Below, in pieces: positions 1 to 6,253 of a DNA stretch of 17,702 nucleotides. The stretch covers positions 1 through 17,702 of the forward strand of contig JAZMZK010000093.1 in the NCBI GenBank assembly GCA_045585955.1. The letters are read 5' to 3'. The notes below the pieces were generated by a model. It did no database searches. It was given only the letters and a program-made list of their open reading frames with translations, and was not told the DNA's origin. The position numbers were made by a program, and so were the translations under genes. Numbering within the stretch: the stretch's first letter is position 1; each line of letters starts with the position of its first letter. Source of the stretch: SIG78 sp045585955. Its GTDB lineage: Bacteria; Verrucomicrobiota; Lentisphaeria; Victivallales; Victivallaceae.

Positions 1-5
1 TGCCG

Positions 6-65
6 TCGGACAGGTCGGACAGGTCGGACAGGCGGACAGGCGGACAGGCGGACAGGTCGGACAGG
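6..65. repeat. GGACAGG minisatellite (8/9-bp units)
   Basis: Seven head-to-tail units: three of 9 bp (TCGGACAGG), three of 8 bp (CGGACAGG), then one of 9 bp. The mixed unit length means the array keeps no reading frame, so it is not coding. Repeats of this kind, which read as Leu-Ser-Asp steps on the other strand, are known as intergenic minisatellites in several bacterial phyla. The array lies near the window edge and may continue upstream. Confidence 0.9.
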
Positions 66-83
66 TCTGTTTATGAAACTTCC

Positions 84-133
84 CCGTTATTTTCCGTTAC
101 CTACCGTTACCTACCGTTATTTTCCGTTGTTTC
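84..133. repeat. 10-bp tandem repeat overlapping the GH20 3' end
   Basis: Five consecutive 10-bp units, all beginning CCGTT: CCGTTATTTT, CCGTTACCTA twice, CCGTTATTTT, and a diverged CCGTTGTTTC. The last two units lie inside the minus-strand hexosaminidase gene and encode its final residues and TAA stop, so the array runs across the gene end. It is distinct from the GGACAGG array, which ends 18 bp earlier. Confidence 0.9.
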
Positions 134-1550
134 CCAAATAATCCATCCAGCCGGCGGCTTCCAGCAGCTCTTTGCGGCGGCAGAAGTCGCTGTAATCTTT
201 CTTGTCCGGCTGGCTCCAAGCTGATTCGCTGTAAGCGTAAAGCCGGGGCAGCAGTTTGGGGATGATTCGCCACTGCGGAATAGTTTCTGTCCAAAGGCAG
301 GCTTCGGTACCGATGATGGTATCTTGAACTTTATCCGCCCAGATGATATATGGATCACACATATATACTCCCCGTTCCGAAAGTTCAAACATCCATGTTT
401 CCCACGGTTCGCTCAAGTTTTGCGGGTAGTCAAAGTAGAGCGATGTATGCACCGAATATATCACTTTGTTGCCGTTGGGTGCCACCCGCAGCGGCTCCCG
501 GATATCCAGCCACGCCTGAATGTGGGTTTCTTTTTGATAGGTCTGTCCGGAACAAGTCCCCCAGATGATGGGGGTGCGATGATTGTCTATGACAAATTGA
601 GCAATATCCCGCATAAAGAGATTTTCCAATTCCCGCATATTGCTGCAGTTTGCTTCTTTCATAGCCTGCTGACACGCCGAGCAATGCTCCCAGTTGGTGG
701 TTTGGGCTTCGTCGCCGCCGATGTGGATATATTCGCTTTTTGGGAAAAGCTCCATTACTTCGGCAAGAATATTTTTTACAAACTCTTTACTTGCCGGATT
801 GCCTAAACATAATTCTCCGGCTGTTTGCTGCAAATTTTTACAGGCGTATTGGGGAAAATATTTCAGCGTTCCGTAGGAGTGACCAGGAAAGTCGATTTCC
901 GGAATCACTGCAATATGGAGTTTTTCAGCATAATCCACCACTTCGGCAATGTCACTTGCAGTGTATGATCCCGGCGTATTGGTGTAGCAATTTTCCAACC
1001 CGGCGGTAGTTTTGAGCTGCAACCGCCAGCCCTGACTATCCACTAAATGCCAGTGAAAAATATTCAAGCGGAGTGTTGCCATCATCCGGAGCATCCGTTT
1101 GATGACCTTTACATTCTGGAAATGTCTTGCACTGTCCAGATGAAAACTGCGGAAAGCAAAGCGAGGTGCATCCTCCAATCTTCCGCAAGTCAGTACCGCA
1201 CGGGCAGGCGAGGATATTGTTGCAGTAAAGAGCATCTGCCGTAAACACTCCAAAGCGTAAAATGCTCCGGCTTTACCGGATGATTTGATATTGATTTTTT
1301 CAGCGGTAACTTCAATAGCAAAAGCCTCCGGGGGCAGGGCGGCTTGAGTGAGAGTAACAGCGGCATTATCTGCTGAATCACTTTCCTTTATATCATAAGA
1401 AAAATATTCAAACAGCTCTGCAATATCGTTTTTGCAGTCGGCAAAAGCATTATCAACATAAAACGATCTGACTTTCTCCAACGCTAATTTGTCTGTATTG
1501 GAAAACTCCACTTTTGCGGGGGCTGGGATTACGCAGTTGAATGTATTCAT
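117..1550 (-). CDS. Family 20 glycoside hydrolase (beta-N-acetylhexosaminidase)
   Basis: 477 residues. GH20 enzymes release terminal beta-linked GlcNAc or GalNAc by substrate-assisted catalysis. Residues 1-125 look like the small N-terminal alpha/beta domain of GH20; the TIM barrel starts near FHLDSARHF (136-144). Visible family motifs are HWHLVDSQGWR (166-176), the PEIDFPGHS strand (217-225), the catalytic Asp280-Glu281 pair in HIGGDEA, and GTEACLWTE (414-422). Length is normal for a single-barrel GH20. There is no signal peptide, so it probably acts in the cytoplasm on imported oligosaccharides. An AGGAG lies 10 nt before the ATG. It is transcribed divergently from the phosphoesterase operon, and its last codons lie in a 10-bp tandem repeat. 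GH20 specificity varies, so the exact substrate is open. Confidence 0.95.
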   Translation of the reverse strand: MNTFNCVIPAPAKVEFSNTDKLALEKVRSFYVDNAFADCKNDIAELFEYFSYDIKESDSADNAAVTLTQAALPPEAFAIEVTAEKINIKSSGKAGAFYALECLRQMLFTATISSPARAVLTCGRLEDAPRFAFRSFHLDSARHFQNVKVIKRMLRMMATLRLNIFHWHLVDSQGWRLQLKTTAGLENCYTNTPGSYTASDIAEVVDYAEKLHIAVIPEIDFPGHSYGTLKYFPQYACKNLQQTAGELCLGNPASKEFVKNILAEVMELFPKSEYIHIGGDEAQTTNWEHCSACQQAMKEANCSNMRELENLFMRDIAQFVIDNHRTPIIWGTCSGQTYQKETHIQAWLDIREPLRVAPNGNKVIYSVHTSLYFDYPQNLSEPWETWMFELSERGVYMCDPYIIWADKVQDTIIGTEACLWTETIPQWRIIPKLLPRLYAYSESAWSQPDKKDYSDFCRRKELLEAAGWMDYLGNNGK

Positions 1551-1588
1551 AAAAAATATACTCCTTGATTGAAAAATCAGTTTCCGGC

Positions 1589-1616
1589 AATATAATCCAC
1601 CATTTTGATTTTACAA
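1589..1616 (-). promoter_or_regulatory. Putative promoter of the GH20 gene
   Basis: On the minus strand, a TTGTAA -35 element (plus coordinates 1611-1616) and a TATATT -10 element (1589-1594) are separated by 16 bp. They lie about 40 bp upstream of the start codon and back-to-back with the plus-strand promoter. Read by eye only. Confidence 0.5.
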
Positions 1617-1639
1617 AAAATTTGACTGTTTATTTGGGA

Positions 1640-1656
1640 TTTTTCAATTTGAAAAA
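1640..1656. promoter_or_regulatory. Palindrome overlapping the -35 box, possible operator
   Basis: TTTTTCAA-T-TTGAAAAA is a perfect 8-bp inverted repeat around one central base. Its right half contains the TTGAAA -35 hexamer of the plus-strand promoter. A regulator bound here would block that promoter and could affect the divergent one. The A/T-rich composition makes chance symmetry possible. Confidence 0.4.
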
Positions 1657-1677
1657 CCATCCGTGTTATGTTATATT
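1649..1677 (+). promoter_or_regulatory. Promoter of the phosphoesterase-amidohydrolase-regulator operon
   Basis: A TTGAAA -35 (1649-1654), exact 17-bp spacer and TATATT -10 (1672-1677) preceded by TGT form an extended -10 sigma-70-type promoter. It lies 46 bp before the phosphoesterase ATG. The promoter ahead of the pseudopilin gene has the same two hexamers, spacing and TGn. Confidence 0.7.
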
Positions 1678-1723
1678 ATCAATAGATAAGCTATCTTGTT
1701 TTTTAGTTGAAAGGTTATATTTT

Positions 1724-2635
1724 ATGAGTAAAGTCCGTTTTACGGCATTTGCCGATTTGCATTATGCCCCCACCTGGTTCAAGAGCGAAGCCGACGAGCG
1801 TCTGGCGGCTATCCAGAAGCGGGCGATCGAAAGCAAGTCTGATTTGATCGTTTCGCTGGGGGATTTCAGCCACTTCCCCACCAACTCCGGGGAGTTGATC
1901 CAACAGTACAATAATACCGGGATACCCAACTATCATGTACTGGGCAATCACGAGTTTGATCACGATACTTTAGCTGAAGTGGTAGCTGCATACGGTATGG
2001 AAAACGCTTACTACTACTTTGACTTCAATGGCTTCCGCTTTATTATGCTGGATAACAATACATTTTCCGACTGTCCGGGGATCTATTTTCATTACTCCCA
2101 GCGGAACTACTTCGACCATGGTAAAGGCAGGGAATACATTGCCCCTGAACAACTTGAGTGGTTCCGGGAAACGGTGAGAAATTCCCCCAATCCCTGTATT
2201 GTTATGAGCCACGCTTCGCTGGATTACCCCACGCAGATACCCAACCGGGAAGATGTACTGGCGATCATCCGGGAATCGCAAAACACCCCCGGCAGAGTGA
2301 TGCTCTGTGTAAACGGCCACAACCACCGCAACCACTTGAGCGTGGTGGATAATGTGGCATATTTTGATTTGAACTCCGCCACTTTCGACTGGGTGAGCAA
2401 GCCTCATCACTTCTTCCCCCGGGAGTGGTACGAAAAGTACGAATGTGTGGGCAATCAGGTGATTTTTGCCGAACCTTTGAGTGCAGTTATCACCCTTGAC
2501 TCCGACGGCAATCTGGAAATCGAAGGCGTAAAGGGCAGCTTTGTCTGCGGCGTGACCCGGGAGATGACCGGCAACGCCGAAGCACTTTATCCTTGCGAAT
2601 GTGATGTGCTTTCGGCAAAAGTCAAACTTTCTTGA
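1724..2635 (+). CDS. Calcineurin-like metallophosphoesterase
   Basis: 303 residues. It carries the metallophosphoesterase motif set in order: Asp11-x-His13 (FADLHY), Gly46-Asp47, Gly74-Asn75-His76-Glu77, His163 (VMSHAS) and GHNH (198-201). These normally bind two metal ions and hydrolyse phosphate mono- or diesters. No signal peptide, so cytoplasmic. The frame stays open back to 1565, but ATG 1724 is preferred: the homology starts there, GAAAGG sits 9 nt upstream, and the longer version would overlap the promoter. It is the first gene of an operon; the amidohydrolase ATG follows 10 nt after its stop. The real substrate is unknown; a phosphosugar, cyclic phosphate or phosphodiester linked to glycan breakdown would fit the context. 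Confidence 0.9.
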   Translation: MSKVRFTAFADLHYAPTWFKSEADERLAAIQKRAIESKSDLIVSLGDFSHFPTNSGELIQQYNNTGIPNYHVLGNHEFDHDTLAEVVAAYGMENAYYYFDFNGFRFIMLDNNTFSDCPGIYFHYSQRNYFDHGKGREYIAPEQLEWFRETVRNSPNPCIVMSHASLDYPTQIPNREDVLAIIRESQNTPGRVMLCVNGHNHRNHLSVVDNVAYFDLNSATFDWVSKPHHFFPREWYEKYECVGNQVIFAEPLSAVITLDSDGNLEIEGVKGSFVCGVTREMTGNAEALYPCECDVLSAKVKLS

Positions 2636-2645
2636 AGAGTGTTTT

Positions 2646-4154
2646 ATGAAGATCATCGACTGCCATGTTCACCCGCAAGCGGTGGAAAATTACGCTGAAG
2701 CATTGGAATATTTGCTCCAGCACATGCGTTCCCACGGTATTGGCGGTATGATCGCTTCGGATTTGGGCGACGGCTGGCTGGCTTACCCGGATAAAGAAAA
2801 AGTTCGCCAAGCCAACGCCCGGCTGAAAGAAATGTGCGGAAAGTTCCCAAGTGAACTGTTTTATTTGGTCTACATAAATCCCCAGTTGGATAATTGGCAG
2901 GAAGAGTTGGCGTTGCACGAAAAAAGTGCCTGCGGGTTAAAGTTGTGGGTGTCGCTGCGAAACGAAAACGATAAGAGCGATCTCGCCAATAGTGTAAAGG
3001 TCATTGAAGCTGCTGCCGCACGGAATTTGCCGGTATTGATCCATTGTTTTGAACGAACCGATGGAATATCCGGCGGCAGCGTGGGCATTGATGAAATTAT
3101 TTACTTTGCCGAAAGAGTTCCATCCAGCCAACTGATTGCAGCCCACAGCAACGGCAACTGGCGGAAACTTATTGCCAAGGCACACCGGGTGCCGGAAAAT
3201 ATCTTTTTTGATGTATCTGGCGGCTACCCCGAGCGGACAATGGTGCGGCGGTTGGTGGATGTTTTCGGTTCGGAGCGTATACTCTATGGCTCTGATGCTC
3301 CGGGCCGCTCTTTCGGCAGCCAGTTGAGCAAAGTTTTTTCTGCCGGACTTACGGATTTTGAGCTTAATAATATATTGTACGAAAATTGCCGCAAACTCTT
3401 CAATTTGCCGGAAATAACAGTTGAGCCGGAAAAAAATCTGCCGCACTGGAATCTGCCCAACTGCCATGAGGATAACTTTTGCTTTGCCGGAAAATCCCCT
3501 TTCTGGGATCACGCAGTAAGTGTTGCGGATTTGGTGGAACAAGCTCAAAAACATAATGTAGATAGACTCTATGCTGCCAGCTTATCAGCAATCAAAAGCC
3601 GGGATTTTTATGCAGAAAATCTCCGCTGGCAGCAGGAAACTGCCGCTTATGGAATAATCAAACCACTGGCAGCGGTGGATTTGCTGGATAAAATGCAGAC
3701 CCTCCGGCAGTTGGATAATATGTCAAACTTTGCCGGGGTATGGGTTTCGCCCTATTTGCATTGCTGGAGCATTAGCGATAACGCTTTTGAGTGGTTCTGG
3801 CAGGAATGCGGAAAACGCCAAATCAAAGTCTGGATAAATTGTGCGTTGAGCGATGACCGCTTCCGGGATGAGCGGTTAGTTACCCGCCCTGTCAGCAATG
3901 AAGAAATCAAACTCTTCAGCAAAACAGCTCCGAAAATCCGATATGTTTTGCAAGGTGCATCCGATCTGGTGAATTTGTGCAAAGCGTTGCCGGAAAATTT
4001 TATGTTGGAATACAGCCGTCTTTCTGATGGCGAGTATCTTGCGGAAAAACTTTTTGCTGAAAATAAAAGTGTTATATCAAGGTTATGCCGGGGCAGTGAA
4101 TACCCATTCCGGGAGTTTGACGCCGTGGATGCTGTGTTGAATGGCTCACTGTGA
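2646..4154 (+). CDS. Amidohydrolase-2 family protein with degenerate second barrel
   Basis: 502 residues. Residues 1-255 form an amidohydrolase_2 (PF04909-type) metal-dependent barrel: CHVH (His7, His9), Lys99 in GLKLW, His133 in LIHCFE, His167 in AAHSNG and Asp217 in LYGSDAP. Members hydrolyse or decarboxylate small cyclic or amide substrates. Residues about 265-502 look like a second copy that has lost the metal ligands: WINCALSDDR (396-405) parallels LIHCFERTDG with Asn for His, VLQGAS (434-439) parallels AAHSNG with Gly for His, and RGSEYPFREF (482-491) parallels YGSDAPGRSF with Glu for Asp. The usual family length is about 270-350. ATG 2646 is chosen because the family homology begins there; a GAAGAG sequence overlapping the upstream stop codon is the likely ribosome site. 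No signal peptide; cytoplasmic. Exact reaction unknown. Confidence 0.82.
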   Translation: MKIIDCHVHPQAVENYAEALEYLLQHMRSHGIGGMIASDLGDGWLAYPDKEKVRQANARLKEMCGKFPSELFYLVYINPQLDNWQEELALHEKSACGLKLWVSLRNENDKSDLANSVKVIEAAAARNLPVLIHCFERTDGISGGSVGIDEIIYFAERVPSSQLIAAHSNGNWRKLIAKAHRVPENIFFDVSGGYPERTMVRRLVDVFGSERILYGSDAPGRSFGSQLSKVFSAGLTDFELNNILYENCRKLFNLPEITVEPEKNLPHWNLPNCHEDNFCFAGKSPFWDHAVSVADLVEQAQKHNVDRLYAASLSAIKSRDFYAENLRWQQETAAYGIIKPLAAVDLLDKMQTLRQLDNMSNFAGVWVSPYLHCWSISDNAFEWFWQECGKRQIKVWINCALSDDRFRDERLVTRPVSNEEIKLFSKTAPKIRYVLQGASDLVNLCKALPENFMLEYSRLSDGEYLAEKLFAENKSVISRLCRGSEYPFREFDAVDAVLNGSL

Positions 4155-4178
4155 TTCTAATGAAAAATGGAGTAAAAA

Positions 4179-5234
4179 ATGCTTCACCGCGATAATGCTG
4201 CCAGAAAAATTGCCGATAAGTTAAGCAGTGATCTTGCCCGTTACTCAGAGGTTGATGGTTCATTGCAAAGTGTACGCTCTCTGGCAGCAGAATTCGGGGT
4301 ATCTCATCAGACTGTCAGCCGGGCAGTCCGGATGCTTGCCAAAGAAAATCTGGTGACTTGCAAACAGGGAGCCAGAGCTGTTGTCAGGAAAAATTCCTGT
4401 CGCCCCCGGCTGGCATGTATGATTTGTACGGATTTTTCTGAGGTAAAGCTTGGGATGTATTCGGATCTGCCTTTTCAGGTGCAGATTTTGCTTGATGAAT
4501 TGAATAAACGGCAGTGTGATTACAAAATTTTTAATTTTTACGACCTGAAACAGGCAAATTTCAGTCCCCGGCTTTTCAGCAGCTTCGATGGGTTGATCAC
4601 TTCCCGGGCGTTCAGCGATATACACTCCCGGCAGTTGGTCAATAATTTTTCCGGTCCTAAAGTATGGTTGTGGAACAATGAACCTTCTACGGAGAGCGGC
4701 AATCAGGTGGTTCCGGATTTTATGACCGGCTATACTGAACTTTTTACCCGGGCAAGAAAAGCCGGGATCCGGAAATGTGTTCTGCATTGTTCAAGAAAAT
4801 TTTTTGCCGGGGTCATGACCGATGCTTTATATTTGAGTGATTGGAGCGATGATGAATTTACCTTGGAAATGCACGAAGCCCCCGAAAACCAGCTTAAGGC
4901 ATATAAATATGCTCTGAATCTGCCGGTGAGCAGCGACATTCTTCATGTTTGTGCTTCAGATATGTTTGCATACGGCTTTATAGAGGCTTTTCTTGACCGG
5001 AACTATCGCCCCGGTGAATTTCATGTCAGCGGTACAGGGGATATTGAAAGCCATGGTTTTCAGATTTTTGATAGACCGTTTTTGACTACTTTGCACACCA
5101 ACCGGTACGAGGTGATCCACAAGGGACTGGATTGCCTGTTGAGTAAAATCGGTGCTGACAATACTGTGCCGGAAGAAATTATCCGCATCAAGACAGAACT
5201 GGTGATTCGGGATTCAGCCTTGAAAATGATTTGA
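4179..5234 (+). CDS. GntR-type transcriptional regulator with LacI-like sensor domain
   Basis: 351 residues. Residues 1-72 are a GntR winged helix-turn-helix: SVRSLAAEFGVSHQTVSRAV (31-50) is the helix-turn-helix and LVTCKQGARAVV the wing. Residues 78-345 resemble the periplasmic-binding-protein-like effector domain of LacI/PurR regulators, ending in LVIRDSA, which matches the LVxRxS tail common in that family. This GntR-plus-LacI architecture is that of AraR-type sugar repressors. GGAG lies 6 nt before the ATG, and the gene follows the amidohydrolase by 24 nt as the last gene of its operon. It probably controls its own operon and/or the glycosidase genes downstream; the ligand is likely a mono- or oligosaccharide. 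No terminator hairpin is visible right after it. Confidence 0.9.
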   Translation: MLHRDNAARKIADKLSSDLARYSEVDGSLQSVRSLAAEFGVSHQTVSRAVRMLAKENLVTCKQGARAVVRKNSCRPRLACMICTDFSEVKLGMYSDLPFQVQILLDELNKRQCDYKIFNFYDLKQANFSPRLFSSFDGLITSRAFSDIHSRQLVNNFSGPKVWLWNNEPSTESGNQVVPDFMTGYTELFTRARKAGIRKCVLHCSRKFFAGVMTDALYLSDWSDDEFTLEMHEAPENQLKAYKYALNLPVSSDILHVCASDMFAYGFIEAFLDRNYRPGEFHVSGTGDIESHGFQIFDRPFLTTLHTNRYEVIHKGLDCLLSKIGADNTVPEEIIRIKTELVIRDSALKMI

Positions 5235-5284
5235 CTTGCCTGCTGAACAAAATCAGACATCCGGTTTTATTTATTATTTATTTG

Positions 5285-5308
5285 GGTTACAGTTTTGGTT
5301 ACAGTTTT
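5285..5308. repeat. Perfect tandem 12-bp repeat, possible operator
   Basis: GGTTACAGTTTT occurs twice in direct succession, 33 bp upstream of the -35 box of the pseudopilin promoter and 51 bp after the regulator stop codon. The position fits an activator or repressor half-site pair, but GntR/LacI operators are usually inverted rather than direct repeats. Function is inference. Confidence 0.55.
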
Positions 5309-5340
5309 TAATGATTATTGAATATATTTTGCCGAAGGGC

Positions 5341-5369
5341 TTGAAATAGCGGAAAAAATTTGCTATATT
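5341..5369 (+). promoter_or_regulatory. Promoter of the pseudopilin-glycosidase gene cluster
   Basis: TTGAAA (5341-5346), a 17-bp spacer and TATATT (5364-5369) preceded by TGC form an extended -10 promoter. It predicts a leader of roughly 60 nt before the pseudopilin start. The architecture matches the promoter at 1649-1677 element for element. Confidence 0.7.
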
Positions 5370-5421
5370 TATTCTCTGGTTGGTGATTATGTTTTAAACA
5401 TTGCAAAAATATTCAAATTCT

Positions 5422-5426
5422 GGAGG
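5422..5426 (+). promoter_or_regulatory. Ribosome binding site deciding the pseudopilin start
   Basis: GGAGG is followed by two in-frame ATGs, at 5429 and 5435. Spacing to the first is only 2 nt; to the second it is a normal 8 nt. The start at 5435 is therefore preferred. Confidence 0.75.
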
Positions 5427-5434
5427 ATATGATT

Positions 5435-6229
5435 ATGAAAAGTCAAAAAGTGCAATCACTGTCTATGGAATGTTCTCCCCGGAAATTGCGTTGCTTCACG
5501 CTGATTGAACTTCTGGTGGTGATCGCAATCATTGCAATTCTTGCAGCAATGCTCCTGCCGGCACTTTCTGCAGCCCGGGAAAGTGCCCGTGCCAGCAAAT
5601 GTATCAATAACCTTAAACAGCTTGGGATATCCACTTTTACTTATGCCGGCGATAACGACGATTATCAGGTCGCTTATACAACAACATACGGTGGGGTAAC
5701 TGATATACCTATGCTTTATCATGTCTACAATGACGGATCAAATGGTTGTTTCTGGAAATATTACAGCCTTGGTTATCTTGGCAATGAATACTTTGGATAC
5801 AGCACCGGTAACGATGCAAAAATGCGTGCGATTTTTGAACGCTATTATAAATGCCCCAGTGATTCAGTTTATTTCAAGTCGCGGGGGACTCAGGGGCAGA
5901 CCAACTTTTCTTATTGCTGGGTCAATGGAGTTGGCAGTAAGTATTATCCCACAATGGGGGTAGCAAAAACTTTGTCACGCTGCCGGGTGGGGGCAGATGA
6001 TCCGGGGGCGATGATCATGATAGATGTGGCTCCGCAATTTTGCGATACAATATGTAAAAATATTTCCGGGCTTACAGCCAACTATCCAACTGCACACAAT
6101 AAATCTGTAAATGTACTTTATTTGGGCGGACATGTAAAAGTTCATGTGGTTGACAATACGACCAGAACTCATGGTTCCAGCAGTCAGCCCTATGATGGTG
6201 TGAAATTTTTTGATGAAACAAAACTTTAA
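5435..6229 (+). CDS. Type II secretion/type IV pseudopilin-like protein (prepilin N-terminal domain)
   Basis: 264 residues. A 20-residue basic leader ends in Arg-Lys-Leu-Arg-Cys, then Phe21-Thr-Leu-Ile-Glu25 opens a hydrophobic helix (21-44), the class III prepilin signal cleaved and N-methylated by PilD-type peptidases. The conserved Glu at mature position 5 is present, but the residue before the cleavage site is Cys20, not Gly. Near the C-terminus, His221 followed nine residues later by Gly-Gly gives an H-X9-GG variant of the H-X9-DG motif seen in this processing-associated family. The middle region is Tyr/Gly-rich with several cysteines. Such proteins are greatly expanded in Lentisphaerota, Planctomycetota and Verrucomicrobiota and often lie beside glycosidases; their role (pseudopilus, surface display or glycan binding) is unproven. 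It heads the gene cluster. Confidence 0.9.
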   Translation: MKSQKVQSLSMECSPRKLRCFTLIELLVVIAIIAILAAMLLPALSAARESARASKCINNLKQLGISTFTYAGDNDDYQVAYTTTYGGVTDIPMLYHVYNDGSNGCFWKYYSLGYLGNEYFGYSTGNDAKMRAIFERYYKCPSDSVYFKSRGTQGQTNFSYCWVNGVGSKYYPTMGVAKTLSRCRVGADDPGAMIMIDVAPQFCDTICKNISGLTANYPTAHNKSVNVLYLGGHVKVHVVDNTTRTHGSSSQPYDGVKFFDETKL

Positions 6230-6253
6230 TTTAACACACAAGGTATACAAATC

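Noticed and set aside
1..133. CRISPR array
   Set aside because: Units are 8-10 bp with no spacers and no cas genes in the window.
1565..1723. 53-residue N-terminal extension of the phosphoesterase
   Set aside because: It covers the promoter and palindrome, and the family homology starts at the ATG at 1724.
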